A stretch of 15,181 nt of DNA from Thermomonas sp. (GTDB lineage Bacteria; Pseudomonadota; Gammaproteobacteria; Xanthomonadales; Xanthomonadaceae), in contig JANJSW010000319.1 in assembly GCA_024711415.1 (NCBI GenBank), forward strand, positions 1 to 15,181. Reading direction: 5' to 3'. This document shows, in pieces, positions 1 to 7,990 of this stretch (within the stretch, counting starts at the first letter, position 1; the number at the start of each line of letters is the position of its first letter). Made by a program: the position numbers and the translations under genes. The notes under the pieces were generated by a model, which searched no databases, was not told the DNA's origin, and was given only the letters and a program-made list of their open reading frames with translations.

Positions 1-503
1 GCGTGGCGGTCAAGCGCGTGCGCGAGGCGATGGGCCTGGACAATGTCTGGGTGATGATTCCGTTCGTGCGCACCCTGGACGAGGGCCGCAAGGTGGTCGA
101 GGAGCTGCGCGGGAACGGCCTGGTGCAGGGCGAGAACGACCTCAAGATCATCATGATGTGCGAGGTGCCCTCGAACGCGCTGCTGGCCGACGAGTTCCTG
201 GAGATCTTCGACGGCTTCAGCATCGGCTCCAACGACATGACCCAGCTGACCCTGGGCCTGGATCGCGACAGCGCCATCGTCGCCGGTCTGTTCGACGAGC
301 GCGATCCGGCGGTGAAGAAGATGCTGTCGATGGCGATCCAGTCGGCGCGCGCCAAGGGCAAGTACGTCGGCATCTGCGGCCAGGGGCCCAGCGACCATCC
401 GGACCTCGCCCAGTGGCTGATGGAACAGGGGATCGAGTCGGTGTCGCTGAACCCGGACACCGTGGTCGATACCTGGCTGGCGCTGGCGAAGGCCAAGCAC
501 TGA
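1..503 (+). CDS. ppsA: Phosphoenolpyruvate synthase, C-terminal part (5' end outside window)
   Basis: Makes phosphoenolpyruvate from pyruvate and ATP in gluconeogenesis, in the cytoplasm. Only the last 167 or so codons are present: the frame is open at the left edge, so the GTG at position 3 is an internal valine rather than a start. The piece is the C-terminal PEP-binding TIM-barrel domain. Family marks are the segment around [18 protein letters not shown] and the terminal [13 protein letters not shown] motif, whose cysteine (codon 375-377) is the conserved proton-donor cysteine of the PEP synthase/PPDK family. The end, [15 protein letters not shown], matches the E. coli PpsA C-terminus closely as I remember it. 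The stop lies just before the promoter of the metal-efflux operon. Confident in family; full length and upstream context are not visible. Confidence 0.95.
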   Translation, partial: VAVKRVREAMGLDNVWVMIPFVRTLDEGRKVVEELRGNGLVQGENDLKIIMMCEVPSNALLADEFLEIFDGFSIGSNDMTQLTLGLDRDSAIVAGLFDERDPAVKKMLSMAIQSARAKGKYVGICGQGPSDHPDLAQWLMEQGIESVSLNPDTVVDTWLALAKAKH

Positions 504-514
504 CGCATCGCGGC

Positions 515-545
515 TTGACCTTGTCCCCGGGGCAAGGTCGATACT
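515..545 (+). promoter_or_regulatory. MerR/CueR-type metal-responsive promoter with operator dyad
   Basis: A -35 element TTGACC (515-520) and a -10 element GATACT (540-545) are separated by exactly 19 bp, the overlong spacer typical of MerR-family activated promoters. A dyad spans the spacer: ACCTTG (518-523) on the left and CAAGGT (533-538) on the right, with a CCCCGGGG core between them, 21 bp in all. These arms match known CueR sites for Cu(I)/Ag(I) (ACCTT...AAGGT). They differ from the CTC-rich ZntR and PbrR sites. It sits 12 bp after the ppsA stop and about 45 bp before the first gene of the efflux operon. No MerR-family gene is present in the window, so the regulator must be encoded elsewhere. 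The choice of CueR over another MerR member is inference. Confidence 0.8.
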
Positions 546-588
546 GGCCGCGCTACGTCCAACCCGCCCCTGGCGACCGAACTCCCCG

Positions 589-993
589 ATGAAGCCGCTG
601 CGTCACCGCCTTCGCCTCCGCATCGCGCTCGTCGCGATGCTGGCGTTGCTGTGGTCGCAGTCGGCCCTGGCATGGCATGCGATGTGCGTGGCAGGGCTAT
701 CGGCAACGGTCACCCAGGTGATGCCGGCGATGGCAGGCCACGATGGCGACTGCCACGAGGCCCCACCGCCGGCCGATGACGGGGCATGGCTGTGCGCGGC
801 GCATTGCGGCCAGGACGTACCCAGTCCCGACACCGCGCGTGTGCCTGCCCTGCCAGTGCTGCCTGCGCTGGTACCTGCCTTCGTTGCCGCGCTGACCCCG
901 CACGCGCCTGCCACGCTGCGCCGGGTGGATTCACCGCCGCCCGTCGCTTGGCATCGACCGACCGCGCATCCGGCGGCGCTGCTGCTGATCTGA
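589..993 (+). CDS. Small secreted Cys/His protein, first gene of the metal-efflux operon
   Basis: A 134-residue protein of unassigned family. An Arg-rich start followed by a hydrophobic stretch (residues about 11-28, ending SQSALA) is a clear Sec signal peptide, so the product should be periplasmic or membrane-associated. The mature part carries four cysteines (C33, C55, C69, C73), including the spacing CAAHC at 69-73, and nearby histidines (H30, H51, H56, H72). A Pro/Ala-rich half follows. Small secreted Cys/His proteins often accompany cus, czc and cop operons in proteobacteria (for example CopL-like or DUF2946-like proteins), and this looks like one by position and composition. I cannot prove membership. 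It is the first gene after the CueR-type promoter. A good Shine-Dalgarno sequence is not evident. An antisense frame over the same bases has no supporting features. Confidence 0.7.
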   Translation: MKPLRHRLRLRIALVAMLALLWSQSALAWHAMCVAGLSATVTQVMPAMAGHDGDCHEAPPPADDGAWLCAAHCGQDVPSPDTARVPALPVLPALVPAFVAALTPHAPATLRRVDSPPPVAWHRPTAHPAALLLI

Positions 994-1093
994 GCCCCGA
1001 TCCCCGCTTTCGGCGGTGATGCCCCGCGCATCGCCGTCGTCCTGTCGCGTGCGTCATCGCACCGCGGCTTAACGGGTTTGATCGAGGTCGAAC

Positions 1094-2365
1094 ATGCGAT
1101 TCCCATTCCCCGCAAGGTGCTGGCTGGCGTCGTCCTGCCTGTTGCTTGCCTTCTCCACGTCGGCTCGTCCGGCCGACGACACTCCACCCGGCGCCGACGT
1201 GGCTTCTGTCCGTGCGTGGCTGCTGCAGCACAACCCCGAGCTGCGCGCGCGCGAAGCGGAAACCGAGGCCGCGCGGGCGCAGGCCATCGCCGCCGGCAGC
1301 CTGCCCAATCCCAGCGTCGGCATCTCGCTGCAGGGCATTGCGCCGGACCGTCCCAGTCTGCTGCCCGCGAACGTGGGCGCCACCAGCTACCAGCTGCGCC
1401 AGCGCATTCCGCTGTGGGGCAAGCGCGGACTGGCGCGCGGCATCGCCGAACGCAATGCCGACGCCATCGACGCCGGCCGCGAAGCCGCCGCGCTGGACCT
1501 GCTGGCGCAGGCCGAAGCCGCCTACGTGCGCTACTGGCACGCCGGGCAGGCGCTGCGGCTGGTCGATGAACAGATCGCGCTGCTGCAATCGCTGGAGGAA
1601 ATCGCCGGCGTGCGCTACGCGCTGGGCATGGTGCCGCAGCAGGACGCCATCCGCGCGCAGGTGCAGACCACCCGCGTCCGCGGCCAGCGCATCGCGCTGG
1701 AGGAGGCCGGCAACGAAGCCGGCATGCTGCTCAACCTGCTGCTGGGCCGGCGCGCCGATGCGCCGCTTGCGCCCGCACTGCAGGCACCGCAGCTGGCGGT
1801 GGCCAGTGCCAGCCTGGGCGATGCACTGGCCCGGCTCGACAAGGGTGACCACCCTGCCCTGCAGGCCGCGCAGGCGCAGGTGGAGGCGGCGCAGGACGGC
1901 CTGCGTCTGCGCCAACGCGAACGCTGGCCGGATATCTCGGTGGGGGTCGGCGCGATGCAGCGCGGCCATCGCATCGACGGCTATGAGCTGATGCTGGAAG
2001 TCGAACTGCCGCTGCAGCGGCGCGCACTGCATGCGCGCGAGCGCGAAGCGCAACGCCTCGAAGACGCCGCGCAGGCGCGCGCCGAGGGTGTGCACACGAC
2101 GCTCGGCGGTCAATTGGGCGTGGCCTGGGCGCAGTGGCGCAGCGCCCAGCGGCAGCGCGCCCTGCTGGGCACCACCCGCATCCCGCAGGCGGAAGCCAAC
2201 TACCGCTCCGCATTGGCCAGCTATCAGGTCGGCGAGGTGGACTTCAACGCCCTGCTCGATGCCCTGACCGACTGGCAGGACGCACGGATTGCCCAACTCG
2301 ATGCAACCCGCGACGAACAACTCGGCGCTGCCAGCGTGCGCGCCCTCGAAGGAGACACCCCATGA
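1094..2365 (+). CDS. cusC: TolC-family outer-membrane channel of a Cus/Czc-type efflux system
   Basis: Outer-membrane factor of a tripartite RND metal exporter, 423 residues. It begins with a signal peptide (hydrophobic residues about 10-24, probable cleavage near SARPA). Two OEP-type repeats follow, with the long Ala/Gln/Arg-rich helices that form the periplasmic tunnel. The segment RIPLWGKRGLARG (about residues 105-117) is the recognisable CusC/CzcC signature, and ASYQVGEVDFNALLDAL near the C-terminus is the matching motif of the second repeat. The start at 1094 is supported by GAGGT upstream (GAGGTCGAACATG) and by the signal peptide beginning right there. Its stop overlaps the next start (ATGA). 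There is no clear lipobox, whereas E. coli CusC is acylated. The symbol is assigned by context; CzcC is the alternative name for the same fold. Confidence 0.88.
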   Translation: MRFPFPARCWLASSCLLLAFSTSARPADDTPPGADVASVRAWLLQHNPELRAREAETEAARAQAIAAGSLPNPSVGISLQGIAPDRPSLLPANVGATSYQLRQRIPLWGKRGLARGIAERNADAIDAGREAAALDLLAQAEAAYVRYWHAGQALRLVDEQIALLQSLEEIAGVRYALGMVPQQDAIRAQVQTTRVRGQRIALEEAGNEAGMLLNLLLGRRADAPLAPALQAPQLAVASASLGDALARLDKGDHPALQAAQAQVEAAQDGLRLRQRERWPDISVGVGAMQRGHRIDGYELMLEVELPLQRRALHAREREAQRLEDAAQARAEGVHTTLGGQLGVAWAQWRSAQRQRALLGTTRIPQAEANYRSALASYQVGEVDFNALLDALTDWQDARIAQLDATRDEQLGAASVRALEGDTP

Positions 2366-3795
2366 AGCATTCCCACGGCATCCTGATCGCCACCGGCCTG
2401 ATCGTCGCGCTGGCCGGCGGCATCGTGCTGGGCCGGCTGACGACGCCCGCCAAACCCACCACCGGCGCCGCTCCGGCAGCGCGCAAGCCGCTGTACTACC
2501 GCAACCCGATGGGCCTGCCCGACACCTCGCCGGTGCCGAAAAAGGACGAGATGGGCATGGACTACATCCCGGTCTACGCCGAGGACGAAGCCGATGCCGC
2601 GCCCGGCACGGTGGCGCTGTCGCCAGGGAAGATCCAGACCCTCGGGGTGCGCACCGAACCGGTGCGGCGGCAGCCGCTTGCCGCTGGCCTGCAGGCAAGC
2701 GGCACGATCACCGTCGACGAAACCCGCCAGCACGTGATCGCCCCGCGCTTCGACGGCTGGGTGGAAACCCTGCAGGCCAACCAGACCGGCATGGCGGTGA
2801 AGCGCGGACAGACGCTGGCGACGGTGTACAGCCCGCAACTGCTGGCGGCGCAGGAGGACTATCGCCTGGCCGACGCCAGCCTGCGCAAGCTGCGTCAGGG
2901 CGATGCCGACAGCCAGCACTCCATGCAGCGGCTGCGCGATGCCGCCCGGCTGCGCCTGCTCAACTTCGGCATCACGGCGGCACAACTGGAACACCTGGCC
3001 CACATGCCGCTTGGCAACCTGGCCCTCACCGCGCCGGCCGATGGCGTGATCGTGGAAAAGCCCATCGTGCAGGGCGCGCGCTTCGTCGCCGGCGACACCC
3101 TGCTGCGGCTGGCCGACCTGTCCGCGGTCTGGGTCACGGCGAACGTGCCGGCAGCCCAGATCGGCAGGGTGCGGCTGGGCCAGCCCGCCCGCTTCACCTC
3201 GCCAGCGCTGGCCGGGCAGGCGTTCGAAGGCAAGGTGGACTTCCTGCAACCCTTGCTGGATGCGGCCAGCCGCACGCTGGCGGTGCGGGTGGCGCTGCCC
3301 AACCCGGACGGGCGGCTGCGGCCGGGCCTGTTCGGTACCGTGGTGCTGGCCGGGGATGGCGGCGGCGAAGGCCTGACCATTCCCCGTTCGGCATTGATCG
3401 ACTCCGGGCAGCGCCAGGTCGCGCTGGTCGAAGTGGCGCCGGGCCGCTTCGCGCCGCGGCAGATCAGCATCGGCCAGCGCAGCGGCGACCGCGTCGAGGT
3501 GCTGGTGGGTTTGCGCGAAGGCGAGCGCGTGGTGGTGGAAGGCAACTTCCTGATCGACGCCGAGAGCAATCTGCGCGCCGCCTTGCAGGACATGGCGCCG
3601 GAGCAGGCGACGCCGCACGCGGGCCACGAGCTGCCGGCCGCCCCGACACCCGGCCAGGACGCGCACGCCGGCCACGCCATGCCCGCGGCGGCGGCACCGA
3701 AAGCCGCCGCCGACCCGCATGCGGGCCATGTGATGCCCGACAAGCCCAAGGCTGATCCGCACGCCGGCCACGACATGTCCGACATGGAGCACTGA
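2362..3795 (+). CDS. cusB: CusB-like periplasmic adaptor with metal-binding N-terminus and HAGH-repeat tail
   Basis: Membrane-fusion protein that links the outer-membrane channel and the RND pump and can pass metal to the pump. It has 477 residues. The ATG at 2362 overlaps the cusC stop and follows AAGGAG at good spacing; the open frame continues further upstream only as a shadow of cusC. Order of parts: N-terminal membrane anchor (about 7-24); heavy-metal-binding motif (about 45-72) with M50, M64 and M66, matching the methionines M21/M36/M38 of E. coli CusB; barrel-sandwich, alpha-hairpin and beta-barrel adaptor domains (about 80-405); then a Pro/Ala/His tail with four HAGH units at 419, 435, 453 and 467, ending DMSDMEH. 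The tail makes it about 70 residues longer than E. coli CusB. Cu(I)/Ag(I) specificity is inferred from these residues and from the pump. Confidence 0.9.
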   Translation: MKHSHGILIATGLIVALAGGIVLGRLTTPAKPTTGAAPAARKPLYYRNPMGLPDTSPVPKKDEMGMDYIPVYAEDEADAAPGTVALSPGKIQTLGVRTEPVRRQPLAAGLQASGTITVDETRQHVIAPRFDGWVETLQANQTGMAVKRGQTLATVYSPQLLAAQEDYRLADASLRKLRQGDADSQHSMQRLRDAARLRLLNFGITAAQLEHLAHMPLGNLALTAPADGVIVEKPIVQGARFVAGDTLLRLADLSAVWVTANVPAAQIGRVRLGQPARFTSPALAGQAFEGKVDFLQPLLDAASRTLAVRVALPNPDGRLRPGLFGTVVLAGDGGGEGLTIPRSALIDSGQRQVALVEVAPGRFAPRQISIGQRSGDRVEVLVGLREGERVVVEGNFLIDAESNLRAALQDMAPEQATPHAGHELPAAPTPGQDAHAGHAMPAAAAPKAAADPHAGHVMPDKPKADPHAGHDMSDMEH

Positions 3796-3796
3796 C

Positions 3797-6700
3797 ATGC
3801 TGGCCCGGATCATCGAATGGTCGGCGCGGCACGTGTTCCTGGTGCTTGCGCTGGCGCTGGCGCTCACCGCTGGCGGCATTTACGCGCTGCTGCACACGCC
3901 GCTGGACGCGCAGCCGGACCTGTCCGACGTGCAGGTCATCGTTTACACCGAAGCGCCCGGACAGGCGCCGCAGGTGGTGGAGGACCAGATCACCTATCCG
4001 CTGACCACCGCGATGCTGGCGGTGCCGAAAGCGAAGGTGGTACGCGGCTTCTCCTACTTCGGCTCGTCGTTCGTGTACGTGATCTTCGAGGACGGCACCG
4101 ATCTGTACTGGGCGCGCTCGCGGGTGCTGGAATACCTCAATGCCGTCGGCCGCCAGCTGCCCGCCGGGGTCGCCCCCACGCTGGGGCCGGACGCCACCGG
4201 CGTTGGCTGGGTGTACCAGTACGTGCTGGAGAGCAAGCGCCACTCGCTGGACCAGCTGCGCGCGCTGCAGGACTGGTTCGTGCGCTATCCGCTCACCGCC
4301 GCCCACGGCGTAGCCGAAGTGGCCGGCATCGGCGGCTTCGTGCGCCAGTATTCGGTGACCGTCGATCCGGTCAAGCTGCGCGAATACGGCATCCCGCTGC
4401 AGCGCGTGGGCGAGGTGATCGCATCCAGCAACCGCGATGTCGGCGGGCGTTCGCTGGAGCTGGCGGAAACCGAATACATGCTGCGCGGCCGCGGCTACCT
4501 GCGCGGCATCGGCGACATCGAGGAACTGGTGCTGAGGGCCGACGGTGGCGTGCCGGTGCTGGTGCGCGATGTCGCCAACGTCGAACTGGTGCCGGACGAA
4601 CGCCGCGGCATCGCGGAGGTCGACGGACAGGGTGAGGCGGTGGGCGGGATCGCCATCGCCCGCTACGGCGAGAACGCGCGCGCGGTCATCCTCGCGGTGA
4701 AGGAGAAGCTGCAGGAGATCCAGTCAGGCCTGCCGGAGGGCGTCACCATCCGCAGCGTGTACGACCGCTCGCAGCTGATCGACCGTGCCATCGCCACCCT
4801 GCGCACCACGCTGCTGGAGGAAAGCCTGATCGTGGCGCTGGTCTGCGTGCTGTTCCTGTTCCACGTGCGCAGCGCGCTGGTGGCCATCATCATGCTGCCG
4901 GTCGGGGTACTGGTCGCCTTCATCGCCATGCGCGCGCTGGGCATGAACTCCAACATCATGAGCCTGGGCGGGATTGCGATTGCCATCGGCGCGATGGTGG
5001 ACGCCGCCATCGTGATGATCGAGAACGCGCACAAGCACCTGGAGCGCGACGACGGCAGCAAGCCGCGCACGCAGATCATCGTCGAGGCCTGCCGCGAAGT
5101 GGGGCCGGCGTTGTTCTTCAGCCTGCTGATCATCACCGTCTCGTTCCTGCCGGTGTTCGCGCTGGAGGCGCAGGAGGGCCGGTTGTTCAAGCCGCTGGCG
5201 TTCACCAAGACCTTCGCCATGGCCGGCGGCGCGCTGCTGTCGGTGACGCTGGTGCCGGTGCTGATGCTGCTGTTCGTGCGCGGCAAGATCGTGCCCGAGC
5301 ACAGGAACCCGGTGAACCGCCTGCTGATCGCCCTGTACCGCCCGGTCATCCACGGCGTGCTGAAGCACCGCGCGCTCACCCTCGGCATGGTCGGGCTGGT
5401 GCTGCTGGCATCGCTGTGGCCGGCATCCAGACTGGGCAGCGAGTTCATGCCCACGCTCAACGAAGGCACCCTGCTGTACATGCCCACCACCCTGCCGGGC
5501 CTGTCGGCGACGCAGGCGCAGAAACTGCTGCAGCAGCAGGACCGCATCATCAAGTCGTTCCCGGAAGTGGAATCGGTGTTCGGCAAGGCCGGCCGCGCCA
5601 TGACCGCCACCGACCCGGCGCCGCTGGAGATGTTCGAAACCACCATCAACCTGAAGCCGGAGGACCAGTGGCGCGACGGCATGACGGTGGACAAGCTGGT
5701 GGCGGAAATGGACGCGGCGCTGCAGTTCCCCGGCGTGGCCAATTCCTGGACGATGCCGATCAAGGCGCGCACCGACATGCTTTCCACCGGCATTCGCACG
5801 CCGGTGGGGATCAAGGTGTTCGGCAACAGCCTGACCGAGCTGGAGCAGGCCGCGCGCGCGATCGAAGCTGCGGTGCGCAAGGTGCCCGGCACCACCAGCG
5901 CCTACGCCGAACGCCTGACCGGCGGTTACTACCTCGACATCGTGCCGCAGCTGCCGCAGCTGGCCCGCTACGGGCTGTCGGTAGGCGACGTGCAGGACGT
6001 GGTCGCCAGCGCGCTGGGCGGCCAGCTGGTGACGACCACGGTGGAGGGCCGCGAACGCTTCGGGGTGATCGTGCGCTACCCGCGCGAACTGCGCGACACG
6101 CCCGAGCAGATCGCCACGCAGGTGCTGGTGGCCACGCCGGACGGCGCGCAGGTGCCGCTGGGCGAACTGGCCACGCTCGCCATCCGCAAGGGCGCGCCAT
6201 CGATCCGCACCGAGAACGCGCAGCTGGCGGCCTACATCTACGTGGACACCCGCGAAAGCGACCTCGGTGCCTACGTGCGGCGCGCGCAGGAGGCCGTGGC
6301 CGGATCGGTGCGACTGCCGCCGGGCACCTACGCCAGCTGGAGCGGCCAGTACGAATACATGCAGCGGGCCAAGGCGCGCATGCAGGTGGTGGTGCCGGTG
6401 ACGCTGGCGCTGATCTTCCTGCTGCTCTACCTCAACTTCCGGCGCATCACCGAATCGCTGATCGTGATGCTGTCGGTGCCGTTCGCGCTGATTGGCGGCA
6501 TCTGGCTGCTGTGGCTGCTGGACTACCAGCTCAGCGTGGCGGTGGCGGTCGGCTTCATCGCGCTGGCCGGCGTGGCCGCGGAAACCGGCGTGGTGATGCT
6601 GCTCTACCTCGACCATGCGCTTGAAGACGCCAAGGCGCGCTGCGCGGCGGGAGGCCGGACGCTTTCCGCCATCGACCTGCACCGCGCCATCGTCAGCGGC

Positions 6701-6916
6701 GCGGTCGAGCGGGTACGCCCGAAGATGATGACGGTGGTGGCCATCATGGCCGGCCTGCTGCCGATCATGTGGAGCCACGGCACCGGCTCCGAGGTGATGC
6801 GCCGGATCGCCGCGCCGATGGTGGGCGGGATGGTGTCGTCCACGCTGCTGACGCTGGTGGTGATCCCGGTGATCTATGCGCTGGTGAAGCAGCGCGGCGC
6901 GCCGCCTGCCAACTAG
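3797..6916 (+). CDS. cusA: CusA-like heavy-metal RND efflux pump, Cu(I)/Ag(I) type
   Basis: Inner-membrane proton-driven pump of 1039 residues, the usual length for the family (E. coli CusA 1047). It starts 1 bp after the cusB stop, with GGAG upstream. The topology is RND-typical: TM1 at about 13-32, a large periplasmic loop, a TM cluster at about 335-530, a second loop, and a TM cluster near the end. The HME4 (Cu/Ag) signature GAMVDAAIVMIENAHK is intact. Its aspartate D402 aligns with the proton-relay D405 of CusA. M562 (LLYMP), M612 (PLEMFETT) and M661 (TDMLSTG) fall at exactly the spacing of the substrate methionines M573, M623 and M672 of E. coli CusA. That argues for Cu(I)/Ag(I) rather than the Zn/Co/Cd substrates of CzcA. 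Last gene of the operon; a hairpin follows. Confidence 0.94.
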   Translation: MLARIIEWSARHVFLVLALALALTAGGIYALLHTPLDAQPDLSDVQVIVYTEAPGQAPQVVEDQITYPLTTAMLAVPKAKVVRGFSYFGSSFVYVIFEDGTDLYWARSRVLEYLNAVGRQLPAGVAPTLGPDATGVGWVYQYVLESKRHSLDQLRALQDWFVRYPLTAAHGVAEVAGIGGFVRQYSVTVDPVKLREYGIPLQRVGEVIASSNRDVGGRSLELAETEYMLRGRGYLRGIGDIEELVLRADGGVPVLVRDVANVELVPDERRGIAEVDGQGEAVGGIAIARYGENARAVILAVKEKLQEIQSGLPEGVTIRSVYDRSQLIDRAIATLRTTLLEESLIVALVCVLFLFHVRSALVAIIMLPVGVLVAFIAMRALGMNSNIMSLGGIAIAIGAMVDAAIVMIENAHKHLERDDGSKPRTQIIVEACREVGPALFFSLLIITVSFLPVFALEAQEGRLFKPLAFTKTFAMAGGALLSVTLVPVLMLLFVRGKIVPEHRNPVNRLLIALYRPVIHGVLKHRALTLGMVGLVLLASLWPASRLGSEFMPTLNEGTLLYMPTTLPGLSATQAQKLLQQQDRIIKSFPEVESVFGKAGRAMTATDPAPLEMFETTINLKPEDQWRDGMTVDKLVAEMDAALQFPGVANSWTMPIKARTDMLSTGIRTPVGIKVFGNSLTELEQAARAIEAAVRKVPGTTSAYAERLTGGYYLDIVPQLPQLARYGLSVGDVQDVVASALGGQLVTTTVEGRERFGVIVRYPRELRDTPEQIATQVLVATPDGAQVPLGELATLAIRKGAPSIRTENAQLAAYIYVDTRESDLGAYVRRAQEAVAGSVRLPPGTYASWSGQYEYMQRAKARMQVVVPVTLALIFLLLYLNFRRITESLIVMLSVPFALIGGIWLLWLLDYQLSVAVAVGFIALAGVAAETGVVMLLYLDHALEDAKARCAAGGRTLSAIDLHRAIVSGAVERVRPKMMTVVAIMAGLLPIMWSHGTGSEVMRRIAAPMVGGMVSSTLLTLVVIPVIYALVKQRGAPPAN

Positions 6917-6929
6917 CTGCACCGGCAGG

Positions 6930-6959
6930 CCGCGAAGCACGCCGGTCGTGCCTTCGCGG
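6930..6959 (+). terminator. Hairpin after the efflux operon, possible terminator
   Basis: CCGCGAAG-CAC (6930-6940) pairs with GTG-C-CTTCGCGG (6948-6959): an 11-bp GC-rich stem with one bulged base and a 7-nt loop, 13 bp after the cusA stop. No run of T follows on the + strand (it reads CCCGCGCGTTATCC), so it is a weak candidate for an intrinsic terminator. It may instead protect the 3' end of the message or work with Rho. Confidence 0.4.
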
Positions 6960-7028
6960 CCCGCGCGTTATCCTGCCGGGCCGTGCCGCAACCGTGGCGC
7001 GGATGCGCCTTCAACCATCGGAGCCAAG

Positions 7029-7973
7029 ATGCAGCCCAGCGTTCCCGCCATCACCCCGCAACACGACCAGGCCGCCCGGCTGGCGAACGAGCTGCGTGGC
7101 ATCGACTGGCTGCAGCTGCTCGAAGCCTGGGGCCTGCGGCTGCTGGCGGCGCTGGCGATCTTCATGGTCGGCCGCTGGCTGGCACGGCGGATGAGCACCG
7201 GTCTCGGGCGCGTGCTCGGGCGCGCCAACGTGGACGGCACGCTGAGCGGCTTCCTCGGCAACATCGCCTACGCGGTGATGCTGGTGCTGGTGATCATGAC
7301 CGCGCTGGCGGCCATCGGCATCCCCACCACCTCGATGTTCGCGGTGCTGGGCGCAGCCGGCCTGGCGGTGGGCCTGGCGCTCAAGGATTCGCTGTCGAAC
7401 ATCGCCTCGGGGGTGATGCTGATCGTGCTGCGGCCGTTCCGCGCCGGCGACCACGTGGTGATTGCCGGTCAGGAAGGCACGGTGCTGGAGATCCGGGTGT
7501 TCCAGACCCGGCTGCGCGCGTTCGACCACCGCGTTGTGATCCTGCCCAACAGCGAGATCACCACCGCCCCGATCATCAACCATTCGCAGCTGCCGCAGCG
7601 CCGCTTCGACATCACCGTCGGCGTGGGCTACGACGATGACCTGCACAAGGCCCGCACGTTGCTGCTGCAGATCGCCGCCAGCGACCCGAAGGTCCTCAAG
7701 GACCCGGCGCCGGTGGTACAGGTGGTCAACCTCGGCGAGAGCAGCGTGGACCTGACCCTGTTCGCCTTCGCCCGCAACGAGGACTTCGGCGATGCGCGCA
7801 GCCGGGTCATCGAGGCAATCCGCAACGAACTGATCGGCAACGGCCTCAACATCCCCTACCCCCAGCGCGACCTGCACGTCTACCATCGCGATGCCGACGG
7901 CCGCCCGATCGCCGACATCCTGCTGCGCGGCGTGGCCGATGACGGCGACCTGCCTGCCAAGCGCGAACGCTGA
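7029..7973 (+). CDS. mscS: MscS-family mechanosensitive ion channel
   Basis: Inner-membrane channel that opens under membrane tension and releases solutes on hypo-osmotic shock. It has 314 residues, slightly longer than E. coli MscS (286). Three transmembrane helices lie at about 33-52, 75-97 and 101-133. The pore-lining helix carries the Gly/Ala pattern GAAGLAVGLALKDSLSN (about 108-124), and the MscS beta-domain entry LRPFRAGDHV (134-143) follows directly. The C-terminal alpha/beta vestibule domain contains ILPNSEITTAPIINHS, the family's conserved stretch. The ATG at 7029 is chosen because GGAG sits 8 nt upstream and the extra upstream codons of the open frame overlap the hairpin. It converges with the GGEEF protein gene, with only 17 bp between the stops. 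Small-conductance type is confident; physiological detail is inferred. Confidence 0.92.
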   Translation: MQPSVPAITPQHDQAARLANELRGIDWLQLLEAWGLRLLAALAIFMVGRWLARRMSTGLGRVLGRANVDGTLSGFLGNIAYAVMLVLVIMTALAAIGIPTTSMFAVLGAAGLAVGLALKDSLSNIASGVMLIVLRPFRAGDHVVIAGQEGTVLEIRVFQTRLRAFDHRVVILPNSEITTAPIINHSQLPQRRFDITVGVGYDDDLHKARTLLLQIAASDPKVLKDPAPVVQVVNLGESSVDLTLFAFARNEDFGDARSRVIEAIRNELIGNGLNIPYPQRDLHVYHRDADGRPIADILLRGVADDGDLPAKRER

Positions 7974-7990
7974 GGCTTCCCGGCGTCGGC

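Noticed and set aside
994..1093. A second promoter before cusC
   Set aside because: The 100-bp gap holds TTAACG-like and TTTGAT-like words but no properly spaced pair; I see only a ribosome site there.
2134..2361. A longer N-terminus for cusB
   Set aside because: These codons overlap cusC in another frame; the ATG at 2362 has a good ribosome site and begins the membrane anchor.
710..2698. A 662-codon open frame on the - strand over the small secreted protein, cusC and the start of cusB
   Set aside because: Composition is typical of a shadow frame; the + strand genes have signal peptides, ribosome sites and family motifs.
4724..6940. A 738-codon open frame on the - strand
   Set aside because: It lies opposite cusA, is His/Gln/Arg-rich with no recognisable motif, and cusA is certain.
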